64,000 nucleotides of DNA from DASRDU01 sp035560235 (GTDB lineage Bacteria; Acidobacteriota; Blastocatellia; RBC074). Shown one piece after another: positions 40,995-50,300 of the stretch. Where the stretch lies: assembly GCA_035560235.1 (NCBI GenBank), contig DATMAG010000012.1:51711-115710 (forward strand), given 5' to 3'. Made by a program: the position numbers and the translations under genes. The notes below the pieces were generated by a model. It saw only the letters and a program-made list of their open reading frames with translations. It was not told the DNA's origin and did no database searches. Each line of letters begins with the position of its first letter. The stretch's first letter is position 1.

Positions 40995-41704
40995 TGATGG
41001 TGAACCGGGACCGGCTTGATTCCGGATTGCCCGGAACTGCTTTTCTCCTGTGGCTGAGCGTTACCGGCGGTTACAGCAGCCAGTTCCATCTCGCGGGTCA
41101 TGCGCCACGTATGCCAGAGACGATGAAAGAAGGTCCAGTAAGACATCAGCGTCATCAGCCAGATCGTGGCTGGCATCTTGTTCAGGAAAGGACTTTTCGA
41201 TTCGGGCCAGACCGTCAGTGAACCGATGATCAGCAGCACCACCCGCTCCGGGCGGCGAAAGAAGCCGACATCACATTTCGGAATCAGTGACTCCGCACGC
41301 GCTGCCGTGTAACTGACCATCACCGAGCCGATCAGCGCCGCTCCGGTCAGCGAAGCGTAGAGCGTGCTGTGATACTGCGTGTCGCGGGCGTAAAAAATAA
41401 TGATGCCGAGAAAGGTCACCATATCCGAGAGCCGGTCGAGACTCGAATCGAGAAAGGCGCCGAACCTGGTTACCCGCCCCGTCAGCCGCGCCAGCCGCCC
41501 GTCGAGCATATCGAAGATGTTCGCCGCAATCATCACCAGCCCGGCATTGAAGAATTCGCCAAACCCGTACAGCACCGCCGCGAAGATGTTGATGAACAGT
41601 CCGATGACGGTCAGCAGGTTGGGATCAGGATTGAGACGGGCCAGCGCCCGCACCATTCCGTTGATGATGCGCTGACACCCTTCACCGATATAAGCTCCCA
41701 GCAT
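40991..41704 (-). CDS. CDP-alcohol phosphatidyltransferase family protein
   Basis: 237 residues with several membrane helices. The signature D-M-L-D-G-R-L-A-R followed by G-R-V-T-R-F-G-A-F-L-D-S-S-L-D-R is the D-x2-D-G-x2-A-R-x8-G-x3-D-x3-D motif of this family, near residues 65-93. Enzymes of the family join an alcohol head group (glycerol phosphate, inositol phosphate) to CDP-diacylglycerol. The head group here is unknown. It overlaps the zinc-ribbon gene (ATGA). Confidence 0.87.
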   Translation of the reverse strand: MLGAYIGEGCQRIINGMVRALARLNPDPNLLTVIGLFINIFAAVLYGFGEFFNAGLVMIAANIFDMLDGRLARLTGRVTRFGAFLDSSLDRLSDMVTFLGIIIFYARDTQYHSTLYASLTGAALIGSVMVSYTAARAESLIPKCDVGFFRRPERVVLLIIGSLTVWPESKSPFLNKMPATIWLMTLMSYWTFFHRLWHTWRMTREMELAAVTAGNAQPQEKSSSGQSGIKPVPVHHH

Positions 41705-42119
41705 AGTCTGGCTACCTTCTCCCGCCCCGGATGAGGTTGAGTGATTCAGTTTGCGTCTGTCTCAAAATGATGAAGTTATGTTGCCCCGACCTTCAGGCGG
41801 CAATATTCTGTCCAGGCAGGTCGCCATCATAAGTTGTGGTTGAAAGGGATGTCAATGCAATCTGATGTGCTGATAACGCCGGTCAGCGGCGGTTGAGACT
41901 GACCCGAACAGGTCGGTGGCGCGCAGGAGGCAGTCCGACTCTGAGCTGAGGCGGGCTTCCCAGCCTGCGCGTCTGCGCCGCACGGAAAAAGGCGGAGGGC
42001 CATTTAGCCCTCCGCCTTTGCCGCCGAAACGACAGGTTGGCCGGACAGATCTGCCTTCGGAAAGGTAACCGGCAGCAGGCAGCGCGAACAGCCACGAGTC
42101 GTGGCTTCCGCGCCTGGAT
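41705..42119. other. 415-nt gap without a gene
   Basis: It lies between the minus-strand phosphatidyltransferase and beta-barrel genes. It holds the terminator hairpin at 41988-42019. A long stretch near 41750-41870 has no obvious coding frame or repeat. It could also hold the promoter of the phosphatidyltransferase gene, but I could not pick out one. Confidence 0.6.
41988..42019 (-). terminator. Intrinsic terminator of the beta-barrel gene
   Basis: AAAGGCGGAGGGC (41988-42000) pairs with GCCCTCCGCCTTT (42007-42019), loop six bases. On the minus strand the stem is followed by TTTTTCC. It is 100 nt after the stop of the beta-barrel gene. Confidence 0.9.
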
Positions 42120-42884
42120 TCAATGAAACACCAGGCCGGTCGAGGCTCTGACGCTGTGCTGATTGAAGTCGAAGAAACGCGTCAGCAGGTACTCGGTCTT
42201 GAAAATACGCAGAGAAATCCGGTCGCTGAGTTTCAGATCAACGCCGCCGCCAGCGGCCAGGCTGAAGGCTGTTTCACTGAGACTGCCACGGTCGGTCGGC
42301 TGGCCGGGAATCGTGATTGATCCGCTGACTTTTCCGTGCGCTACTCCGACGACTCCCTGCACGAAAGCCGAAACGCGATCATTGCCGCCCCGCACACGCG
42401 GGCCGAAAAGGAAAGTCAGCAGCCTGCCATCGCCTCTGAGGACCGAATCATCCTCAATCAGAGTGTCTGAGATGTAACCTCCGGCGAAATCGGCTACTAA
42501 CCCGACGTGTTTGAAGGGGAAGACCGCGACATCGGCGTTCCAGCCGTGCAGGCTTGCTCCGCCTTCAGAAGCAGCGAAGAACGTGTAGGAATATCCGGCG
42601 AAAAATTCTATTTCCGGTCTGCCGCCGCTGGTCTGCCGCCGCGGCCTGGGCGCAGACTTCGGCATCATCAGATCGGCAACCGGACGCGGCGTAAATCGCC
42701 AGGCCTGCTGACCGGGGCGGCTGATTCTGAATTTCGTCGCGGCGCGCAGGAGGCCGTAATCACCGATGCGCGGCTGTGACTCGACAAAACGCGAGGCTGA
42801 TCTGCGGGACGACTTCTCTTTCGGACTGGCGCTGACAACGGTTGTGAACAAACAGAGAACAAGCAGGATGGTGATGTTTTTCAT
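42120..42884 (-). CDS. Outer-membrane beta-barrel protein
   Basis: 254 residues. Residues 1-19 are a signal peptide (K-N-I-T-I-L-L-V-L-C-L-F). Residues from about 85 on form alternating strands with aromatic girdles (E-F-F-A-G-Y-S-Y-T-F-F, G-G-Y-I-S-D-T-L, L-L-T-F-L-F-G-P-R-V, I-S-L-R-I-F-K-T-E-Y), and the chain ends R-A-S-T-G-L-V-F-H. This is the pattern of small OmpA-like or opacity-type barrels. Residues 25-80 are a basic linker. Cargo unknown. AAAGGA precedes the ATG by about 12 nt. Confidence 0.8.
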   Translation of the reverse strand: MKNITILLVLCLFTTVVSASPKEKSSRRSASRFVESQPRIGDYGLLRAATKFRISRPGQQAWRFTPRPVADLMMPKSAPRPRRQTSGGRPEIEFFAGYSYTFFAASEGGASLHGWNADVAVFPFKHVGLVADFAGGYISDTLIEDDSVLRGDGRLLTFLFGPRVRGGNDRVSAFVQGVVGVAHGKVSGSITIPGQPTDRGSLSETAFSLAAGGGVDLKLSDRISLRIFKTEYLLTRFFDFNQHSVRASTGLVFH

Positions 42885-43040
42885 CGGCTGAGTGTCCTTT
42901 CAACGGGGCTGAAGTTGACGCTGTTGAATTCCTGGCCGTGCGCTCCGGCTGTCGGATATTTTTACAGTCTGTGGTGAAACGCAAGCGGCGGGAGAATAAG
43001 CCTCGAACGCGGCATCTGGCAAGAGCTGACTGCAGCAGTC

Positions 43041-43820
43041 TTACACCTCGCCTTTGAGGAAGATCCGGCCTGTCGGTTGCGGCGATCCGCCCTTCGGTTC
43101 GAGCGAGACGGCTGCGGCGGTAAGGAGTGGAGCAATGGACGCAGGCACTGACAGGCGCACTTCGCCGCGCCCCTGAGCATCCGCGCGGAAGACTGCCGCG
43201 CTGATCCTGCGCTGGTCAGAGGTCAGATACCAGAGCTGATAATCCTTGTCGGCAGGCTGGGCGGGGAGGTTGTAAAGATAAATGATTAACTGCTGCTGCC
43301 GCGTATCCCAGATCATTTTGGCGCTGGCCTGTGGCGCGGCATCACCGCTCAGCGAAATGACCCGCGTGGCGGGTGAGACTATTTCTTCGAGCTGTTGTCT
43401 GGCTGCGGCGAGCTGCTGCGTATTTGAGTTCAACTCTGCCGTCAGCCGGTTGCGCTCTGCGGCAAGCTGCCGGTTCTGCCAGAACAGGAATCCGCAGCCG
43501 AGCGCCAGAATGACAGTCGCTGCGATCAGCAGGCGGCGCGTCGCAGACAAGTCTGAAGGTGTCGTCCGGGTCGTGAGAATGCTGCGATGAGAGGTGGCCT
43601 GCGTGATTTCAGTCAGCAGCAGATTTCTCAAATGTGATGGAACCGTTGATTCAGGCAATGCCAGCGGCAGCAGGGAGGCAGTTTCAATCATCTCGCGAAC
43701 CTCGCGGCGTTCATCCGCTGATGCCGTTCTCAGGTATCGCTCAAAACGGCGCGCCGTCACCGGATCGAGCGCGCCTGCGGCATAGAGTGCTGCCGATTCT
43801 CTGAAGTCATCAGGACTCAA
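43041..43820 (-). CDS. Anti-sigma factor, RskA C-domain type
   Basis: 259 residues with a TTG start at 43820 after AAGGA (5 nt away). The N-terminal 70 residues are a helical sigma-binding domain (E-S-A-A-L-Y-A-A-G-A-L-D, E-R-Y-L-R) without the H-x3-C-x2-C zinc motif. One membrane helix lies at about 93-115. A helical neck follows, and the periplasmic RskA domain reads Y-N-L-P-A-Q-P-A-D-K-D-Y-Q-L-W-Y and V-S-L-E-P-K-G-G-S-P-Q-P-T-G, the family hallmark. Such proteins release an ECF sigma factor on proteolysis. No sigma gene is next to it, which is unusual. Confidence 0.85.
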   Translation of the reverse strand: MSPDDFRESAALYAAGALDPVTARRFERYLRTASADERREVREMIETASLLPLALPESTVPSHLRNLLLTEITQATSHRSILTTRTTPSDLSATRRLLIAATVILALGCGFLFWQNRQLAAERNRLTAELNSNTQQLAAARQQLEEIVSPATRVISLSGDAAPQASAKMIWDTRQQQLIIYLYNLPAQPADKDYQLWYLTSDQRRISAAVFRADAQGRGEVRLSVPASIAPLLTAAAVSLEPKGGSPQPTGRIFLKGEV

Positions 43821-43945
43821 CTTTTCCTTGCCTCCCGAAACTGATTACGGGAACTGCCTGGCTTCGGATGTGTAATGAGCCTGACAAAATTAAACGGGAA
43901 AGAAAGCTGCAGGCGGGCCGGGTTTTCTCCGCTCCCATGATTTAA

Positions 43946-43974
43946 GGCGGGATCAGATCATTACTGATCCCGCC
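43946..43974 (-). terminator. Hairpin after the cytochrome c gene
   Basis: GGCGGGATCAG (43946-43956) pairs with CTGATCCCGCC (43964-43974), loop seven bases. It lies 35 nt after the stop of the minus-strand cytochrome gene; the following TTAAATC is only a weak U-run. Confidence 0.75.
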
Positions 43975-44008
43975 TCTGATGTTCTGCCAGTGATGCCGAA
44001 GGATGTTC

Positions 44009-44755
44009 TTATTTCTTCTTTGCCGGGCGCATCGTGCGCAGATAGGACACAATGTACCAGCGCTGTTCATCGGTGAGGCGCGCCTGAAGTTTCGGATGCG
44101 GCAGACGCGGGTTTGAGACCTTGTAGAACAACTCGCCGTCCGTGTTGGCCTGCACCATTTCGCTCGCCAGATTCGTGGCCTGCCTGCCCTTGAGTCGCGC
44201 CAGCGGGCCGTTGCCGAGACCCTCCCTGCCGTGACAGTCCGCGCAGACCTGTCCGTAAAAGTACTGGCCATATTTCGCGGCGTCGGCTTTGGCTGCGAGG
44301 GGATTTCTCATTCCGGCGTACTCAGCCGGAGCCTGCCACTCCTGGATGATTTTGCCGCTCGCATCGCGTTTGATTTCCGGTGTCGGCGCAGGCGTCGGAG
44401 TCGGTTCAGGTTTGGGCGTCTCCATCGGCTGCGTGGTAGCGATGGTTTTCAATGAAGAGATCCGCTGAGTGTTGCCTTCGGCGGGCGGTGTTGCTGCCGG
44501 TGATGTCGCTGCTCCTGGCGTTGCCGCGACAGCCGGAGAGGTCGCAGGCGCAACAGAAGGTGACAGGCTCGGCGTCGCAGTGGCCGGAGTCGCTGCCGCT
44601 TCAGGCGTCGAAGCCGCCGCGACTGCCGGAGTCGGCGGCGCATTGCTGACGACCGAATCAGGTTTGCTGCAGGCCGCGAAAAGTGAAGCGCCGAGCAGGA
44701 CAGCGAGCAGGATCAGGCGTGCGGATTGATTGTGTGTGCAGTGTGCAGTGTGCAT
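44009..44755 (-). CDS. Lipoprotein c-type cytochrome
   Basis: 248 residues. A short charged start leads to a hydrophobic segment and lipobox L-F-A-A-C (lipid-modified Cys near residue 29). A long Ala/Pro/Thr linker (about 35-135) follows, then one haem c domain: Q-V-C-A-D-C-H-G with the C-x2-C-H motif near 171-175 and a distal N-P-R-L-P-H region; the axial Met may be within S-E-M-V near 198. It probably shuttles electrons in the periplasm attached to a membrane. The first six residues (M-H-T-A-H-C) are encoded by TGTGCAG heptads and the ATG itself is part of the array. No partner gene is adjacent. Confidence 0.82.
   Translation of the reverse strand: MHTAHCTHNQSARLILLAVLLGASLFAACSKPDSVVSNAPPTPAVAAASTPEAAATPATATPSLSPSVAPATSPAVAATPGAATSPAATPPAEGNTQRISSLKTIATTQPMETPKPEPTPTPAPTPEIKRDASGKIIQEWQAPAEYAGMRNPLAAKADAAKYGQYFYGQVCADCHGREGLGNGPLARLKGRQATNLASEMVQANTDGELFYKVSNPRLPHPKLQARLTDEQRWYIVSYLRTMRPAKKK
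44735..44755. repeat. Heptad array TGTGCAG x3 containing a start codon
   Basis: TGTGCAG, TGTGCAG, TGTGCAT (44735-44755). On the minus strand the last unit supplies the ATG of the cytochrome gene. The array forms its first seven codons. Confidence 0.9.
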
Positions 44756-44855
44756 TGGTGTTTTCCCTGAGAGTCAGCGCGGAAGCCTTCACGCACACTT
44801 CAACGGGAGTCAGGCAGAGGCGTGAAGCTTCGGCGGAATCTGTGGCCGTTTGCCG

Positions 44856-45773
44856 TCAGCAGCCGAGAGTGGCCAGGCCGGCGGCAGCGGCGAGATGATT
44901 GAACGGGGCGCTGGGATCGAGGTTGAAACCGAGGCTCTGTGGATTGAGTGCGACCGAATGCCGTTCAAGCGCGGCTTCCAGCGTGCGGCGAAAGCTCGCC
45001 TGCTCTTCGGCTGTACCGATGACGAGCAGGCGACTGAGCGGGCCGGAACCGCCCTGCAGCCGGTCGCGGTAATAGATCATCAGGCGATAGAATTCATCTT
45101 CGCGCTCTTCGGGGGCGCAGACGATTTCGCGGACGAGGATCGGTTCGTGACCGCGCACGATGACGACGGTGAATCCGTTCGAATTGACGCTGACCATTGC
45201 CTGATCTTCGGGCAGTCCGGTGCGCATCAGCCACTGAGCTTCGCCCAGGTGATGCGGCATGACCACTCCGGTCAGCCAGCCCATTTCATCGAAGACCTTG
45301 TCGTACTGTTCCAGCACCTTCAGGTGAACAGCCGAAACCAGAAAGTTCACCTTCCGGTCCAGATTCTTCAGCCGCTGATGCGTCAGTCGCAGCTCCGCAG
45401 GCTTGCAGCCGAGATTGCGTTCGGCCTTCCATTCGATCATCTGATGCAGTTCGGCGCGCGAAGCGGGTTCGTTGTCCAGCGTGGCGACAAAACTGCGGGC
45501 GCTGTTTTCAGGCAGCGCGACCATCAGTTTGTGCACGCGTTTCAGCCCGGCCTGTTCCGCCGTGCGTGACAGGAAATCAATGAAGGTGCCTTCGCTCGAG
45601 ATGTTCGGTTCGGTGAAGCTGGCGCGCACCAGATTCGCGGGCAGCGACATCACGCCGACGTGCCGGGCCTCAAGCCCTTTGCCCCGCGCCCGCAGTTCGA
45701 CCATCGCCAGATGCGTTTCGCTGATTGAAAGTGAGACTCGTGGAAGTTTCGGTGCGGTCAGAAAATCAAGCAT
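44856..45773 (-). CDS. PilM / GspL-like actin-fold protein
   Basis: 305 residues. The pattern V-S-L-S-I-S-E-T-H-L-A-M-V-E-L-R near residue 12-27, L-M-V-A-L-P-E-N-S-A-R near 81-91, and A-M-V-S-V-N-S-N-G near 196-204 resemble the actin-like fold of PilM, which connects pilin secretion ATPases to the membrane. E-W-K-A-E-R-N-L is the PilM helix. It follows the pseudopilin genes on the minus strand. GspL is the type II counterpart; which of the two it is cannot be settled. Confidence 0.72.
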   Translation of the reverse strand: MLDFLTAPKLPRVSLSISETHLAMVELRARGKGLEARHVGVMSLPANLVRASFTEPNISSEGTFIDFLSRTAEQAGLKRVHKLMVALPENSARSFVATLDNEPASRAELHQMIEWKAERNLGCKPAELRLTHQRLKNLDRKVNFLVSAVHLKVLEQYDKVFDEMGWLTGVVMPHHLGEAQWLMRTGLPEDQAMVSVNSNGFTVVIVRGHEPILVREIVCAPEEREDEFYRLMIYYRDRLQGGSGPLSRLLVIGTAEEQASFRRTLEAALERHSVALNPQSLGFNLDPSAPFNHLAAAAGLATLGC

Positions 45774-45777
45774 AAAG

Positions 45778-45867
45778 GTCAGTCGTTAGTGGTCAGTGGT
45801 TAGTGGCCAGGAGTCAGCGGTTCGTTGAGTTTTTCACTGACCACCAACCACTAACCACTAATCACTG
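45778..45867. repeat. Facing TGGTTAG / CACTAAC heptad arrays
   Basis: Left array GTCAGTCGTTAGTGGTCAGT and following bases (45778-45810) faces right array ending at 45867 (CACTAACCACTAATCACTG-type). They form an imperfect hairpin between the third pseudopilin gene and pilM, all on the minus strand. Confidence 0.85.
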
Positions 45868-45871
45868 TTTT

Positions 45872-46288
45872 TCAGTACTCGCTGTAGGCTTTGCCTTCGG
45901 AATCTGCACCTTCGGCTCCGCTGCGCACGTTTTTGATGCCGATGGGAGCGTCAGGAGAGAAGGGCGTGTCTTCCTGCTCCGTCACCCAGGTGTCAGCGGA
46001 TTTGGTGAGCGGATCAACCGGCACCATCCGCAGATAACCGCTGCTGACCAGATCCTGCAGCGATTGCGGAGCGCGCTGTTTGTCAACCGTGTAGTTGTCA
46101 ATCGCGCGGCGCATCGCGTCGAGATCCTGTTTGAGCGTGACCTCCCTGGCGTGTTTGACGTGCGTGTTGTAAATCGGCACGGCCACCGTCGCCAGGATCG
46201 CCAGGATCGTCATCACGATCACCAGTTCCATCAGCGAAAATCCGCGTTCGCCGGAATTGCGGGATGAAGTCAGCGAAGTTCCAATCAT
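45872..46288 (-). CDS. Type II/IV pseudopilin (GspG-like) 3
   Basis: 138 residues. A short leader ends R-G and is followed by F-S-L-M-E-L-V-I-V-M-T-I-L-A-I-L (prepilin cleavage before Phe, helix about 18-38). Y-N-T-H-V-K-H-A-R-E then the small C-domain follows, ending G-K-A-Y-S-E-Y. Three such genes lie in tandem here, separated by three bases. The G-K-x-Y-x-E-Y end is shared with the other two paralogues. They form the fibre of the secretion machine. Confidence 0.88.
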   Translation of the reverse strand: MIGTSLTSSRNSGERGFSLMELVIVMTILAILATVAVPIYNTHVKHAREVTLKQDLDAMRRAIDNYTVDKQRAPQSLQDLVSSGYLRMVPVDPLTKSADTWVTEQEDTPFSPDAPIGIKNVRSGAEGADSEGKAYSEY

Positions 46289-46291
46289 GGC

Positions 46292-46783
46292 TTACCAATC
46301 CTTGTATTTGCTGCCGTCGAGTGCCGTCGCGTCAGACCTGGTGAAAACATCCCAGACGTTCTGACTGCCGCCGGATGAGCCTTTCTCGTCCTGAATTGAC
46401 CGCGTGCCCCATTTGGTCGAACCGGTCATCGGATCTTCGGGAAGGCGGCGCAGAAACTTCAGCTTGTCGGTGCCGGTGCCTTTGGGCATGACGCCTTCGA
46501 CCAGAATTTCGAGTTTGGGCGGATAGCACAGATCATCGGCGCTGTTGCGTTCGAGATCGCTGATCTTGCCCGCGTCGCAGGCGGCCTTGTAGGCATCAAT
46601 CGCCTGGCGAATCTCACGCAGCGCGCGGCGCAGTTCGACTTCGCGCTGTCGCTGCGCGGCGTTTCTGGCAATCGGAATCGCTCCGGCCACGACAATCGAG
46701 AGAATGGCCAGAGTGATAATCATCTCCAGCAGCGTGAAGCCGCGCGCGCCGGATGGTTCTGATTTGCAGGATTCACGCTTCAT
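46292..46783 (-). CDS. Type II/IV pseudopilin 2
   Basis: 163 residues. Leader ends G-A-R-G, then F-T-L-L-E-M-I-I-T-L-A-I-L-S-I-V (about 16-31), with a conserved Glu at +5. A long charged helix (Q-R-Q-R-E-V-E-L-R-R) leads to the C-domain with E-D-P-M-T-G-S-T-K-W-G, and it ends D-G-S-K-Y-K-D-W. ATG 46783 lies 3 nt after the stop of pseudopilin 1, so one transcript is certain. Confidence 0.9.
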   Translation of the reverse strand: MKRESCKSEPSGARGFTLLEMIITLAILSIVVAGAIPIARNAAQRQREVELRRALREIRQAIDAYKAACDAGKISDLERNSADDLCYPPKLEILVEGVMPKGTGTDKLKFLRRLPEDPMTGSTKWGTRSIQDEKGSSGGSQNVWDVFTRSDATALDGSKYKDW

Positions 46784-46786
46784 CGT

Positions 46787-47386
46787 TTACCACTCGTTAT
46801 ACTTTTTGCCGTTGAGTCCGACCTGCTCGCTTTTCGAGTAAACGTCAAAGATGTTCTGGCCGCCCCAGCCCTTTGCGTCCTTCTCGTCCTGAAACGAGCG
46901 CAGCCCCCATTCGCCTGACGGGGTCATCGGGTCTTTGGGAATCCGGTTCAGAAAGCGAATCTTCTGGTCAACCTTCGAGGTGCTGTTCGGATCCGTGTTG
47001 GGCAGGCCCATCCCCGGAACCTGAAGCGGCGCTGCCGGAGCGATGCCGTCAACCAGCACTTCGAGACTCTGCGGATAACAGTAATCGTCCTGCTTCTTCT
47101 CGAACTGCGAAATCCCGACCGTGTCGCAGAAGCGTTTGTAACGATCAATCGCCTGCCGGATCATCCGCAGATTGGCGCGCAGTTCCTTCTCCTTCTGCTG
47201 CCTTTCCAGATTGCGGGCAATCGGCACGACTGCCGTAATCATGATTGAGAGAATCGCCAGCGCGATGATCAGTTCAATGAGCGTGAAGCCTGAGGCTGCA
47301 AGTCCGCGGCGCACAGAACCGGCGACACGGCGCAGACCGTTGCCTGTCGCCGCGTCGCCGTCTCGCTGAATGCCAGTGTCGTTCAT
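46787..47386 (-). CDS. Type II/IV pseudopilin 1
   Basis: About 199 residues from ATG 47386, which lies 13 nt past the gspD stop; an ATG at 47410 that overlaps gspD is also possible. The long leader ends A-A-S-G and cleaves before F-T-L-I-E-L-I-I-A-L-A-I-L. The C-domain has K-D-P-M-T-P-S-G-E-W-G-L-R-S-F-Q-D-E-K, nearly the same as pseudopilin 2, and the chain ends N-G-K-K-Y-N-E-W. It is the largest of the three. Confidence 0.85.
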   Translation of the reverse strand: MNDTGIQRDGDAATGNGLRRVAGSVRRGLAASGFTLIELIIALAILSIMITAVVPIARNLERQQKEKELRANLRMIRQAIDRYKRFCDTVGISQFEKKQDDYCYPQSLEVLVDGIAPAAPLQVPGMGLPNTDPNSTSKVDQKIRFLNRIPKDPMTPSGEWGLRSFQDEKDAKGWGGQNIFDVYSKSEQVGLNGKKYNEW

Positions 47387-47399
47387 CGGTTCAGTCGGT

Positions 47400-50300
47400 T
47401 TACTGTCCATTCGGCAGACGCGAAGCGACTTCACCGCCGATCTGCACCTGGGCAGGCGTGGCGCTGATCTTTGCGCCCGGCGCACCGGCCATCAGCAGAT
47501 GCGTCTCTGCCGGATTGACATCAATCGTGGTGCTGCCGTTGCTGAGCGCCGTGAATTCGACGATCAGCAGCCGCCCGCTGGCCTTGACCGGGCCACCGGC
47601 AGCCTGCTGCATCGAAATCATCAGATTGCCGCCGTCAACCTGGTGTGTGATGTCCGGGCGTTTGCCGAGCAGCCCGCCATCGAGCACCTTTTTGACCTGG
47701 AGCATCGCCGGATCGTATTTGAGCGCAATGCTCGCTCCGGTCATCGAAGCCTGACCGTCGAGCGCGAGCACCACGATGAAGGACTTGCCCACCTGACCCT
47801 TGATGGTCGTCGGCATCATGCTGAGTTCGACCACCCCGGCGGCGGGTTTGCCCGGTTCAGTCGGCGCATTCGCGGGTTCATTCGCCGCGCCTTCCGGTTT
47901 GCCCGCGGGCTGATCGCCAGGCTGGGACTTCGGCTTCTCCGCAGGCTGCACGGCGGCGGGTTTGACGTTCTTCGGCGCCCTGGGAACTTCCTTCATGTAC
48001 TGCCGGATCATCTCGTCCTCGAGGGCCTTTCGTTTGGCCTCTTCGGCGCGAATCTTGTCAGGATTCTTCGCTGCCTCTTCCCGCTCTCTGGCCGCTTTGG
48101 CCTCTTCCTCGCGCCGCAGCTTTTCAAGCGCTTCAGGCGTTCTGGTCGGAGCCAGGCGGGCTGGCTGAACCGGAGTTTCCGGCGGAGCAGGCACAGCGAA
48201 CTGCGGATCTTCGGTGTTCGGTTGCGGCTGCGGCTGACTGCCGTTCTGCGACGAACCGGATTCGCTGATGATGTTACTGTTGAGCTGCGCTGGCGGAGCC
48301 GAAGCGTTCTGCACCGGCTTGCGGGCTGTCGGATTGGCCACAGCCGGAGTCGGCGTGGGCAGCGCGTTTGCCGGTGCGCCGGAATTGAGGCGCTGCGGCT
48401 GCGTCAGTCCCGCGACCTGTTCCTGTGACGGATTTGGGATCGGACCGCTGACGACTTCGACTTTCGGCTGCGGGTTGTACTGCGGCGCGGTAGTGTCGGC
48501 CAGCAGCGCGGAACCGCTCGACTGATCGGGCGTGAACTGCTCGCCCTGACCACGCTTTTCCGCCGCAATCATCCGGCGCTCCTGCTCCTCTTCGGCCTGC
48601 GCCTGGTTGACCACGGCTTCAATGCTGATGTTGTTGCCGCCGCCGAGCGTGCCGATGAAATGGGCCAGATGATCTTCGCGGTTGATGGCCGCCGAACGAA
48701 TGATATGCGGCGTGACGGTGATGATGATGTCGCTGTTGCCCGATTCCTGCCTTGGCGCGGTGAAGAAGCGGCCCAGAATCGGCACCATCCCGATCACCGG
48801 AATCGAAGTCCGGGTGTTGCCGCTTGACTGCTGCTTGACTCCGGCGACGACTGAAGTCTTGCCGTCGGGAATGCGGGCGATGGTTGAGAGCGAACGCTGA
48901 GTGATGGTCGGCGTCAGTCTCTCTTCGGCTGTCGCTGACTGCTCGACGCCGCTCGAAGTCAGATCCATCTTGATCTGCACCGTGCCGTCGTTGGAGATGC
49001 TCGGCGTCACCTTGATGACCAGACCGACATCCTGATACTGAATGCTGCTGTAACCAAGCCCGCCATAGGGGTAACCACCCAGCCCGCCTGCCAGCCCGCC
49101 GATGCCGCTGACTGCGCCGGTCGTGCCGGTGGTCGTGCCGGCAGTGATCGGTGCTCCGATGTAGCTCGGCAACTGCGCGCCGAGGCTGATCGGCACCTTC
49201 TTGCCAATCTTGGTTTCATTGGTTTCACCGTCAAGCGCGTGAACCTGCGTGCCATCAAGCCGCACCGTATTGCCCTTTGACTGAAGCAGGCTCAGACTCG
49301 AAGGCGGCAGCCCGAGAATCGTCCCGAGTCCGCCGAGCACCGGGCTGAAGGTTGCGCCCCCGATGGGAGCAATTCCGCTGCTGAGGACGCCTGCAATACC
49401 TTTGCCGATCCCGACGCCGCCCAGGTTGTTGAGTGAAGCGGAATCGCGAGTGATCGTCACGTCCTTGCCGTCCTTGTCCTTGCCGATGGTTTCGGTGATT
49501 TTGGTGGACGTGGCGGCGAGCTGGTTGCCGATCTGCGTCAGATTGTTTTGCGAGACTTCGTAAATTTCAACGTCGATGACGACCTCGGGGCGGCTCTTGT
49601 CCAGCATGTTGATGATGTACTGGATGGCCTGCATATCGGCCCGCGAGGCGCGCACGACGAGCGCGTTCTGATTCTTGAGCGTGATGGCCTGCTTGGCCGT
49701 GCCGGTCAGCAGCTGCGTGACCATGCGGCTGACGTCCTCGGGATTGGCGTTGCCGAGATAGAAGGTCTTGAAGAAAAGCCGCTCGTAGCGCTGGCGGTTG
49801 GTCGGATTGTCCTGGTAAACGAAGATTGTCTTGCGGTCAATGACCTCGAAGGTGTGCTTGGTCATCATCAGCAGATTGTCGAGCGCCTTCGGGAGCGTCG
49901 TGTTCTGCAGGTTGAGCGACACGTTCGAGTCCTTGACGGTTTCATCCATGATCACGTTGAGACCGAGCTGACCGGCAATACTCTGCACCAGCGTCTTGAA
50001 CCTGGTGTCCTTGTAGGTGACATTCTGGTACAGCTCGCCGGGCCGCTGCGGCTTCGAGGCCATTTCGACCGTCGCGCCCGCCATGGCGTTACCGGCGGCA
50101 TTGATTTTGACCGGTTCAAGCCCGCTCGCCGCCGCCTTCTGCTGCTCGATGATGCGCTCCATCTTGAGTTTGGCCAGTTCGTTGGTCGGATCGTAGGAGG
50201 CGGCCTGGCGGTAGTTGTTGTAAGCGCCGGCGGCGTCGTTCTGCTGTAGCAGTTCATCGCCGCGCTTCATAAACATCAGCGCGGCATTCTGCAGCGACTT

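Noticed and set aside
47370..48428. A 352-codon plus-strand frame opposite gspD
   Set aside because: It is antisense to the gspD linker, has no ribosome site and gives a repetitive Arg/Gly/Phe composition.
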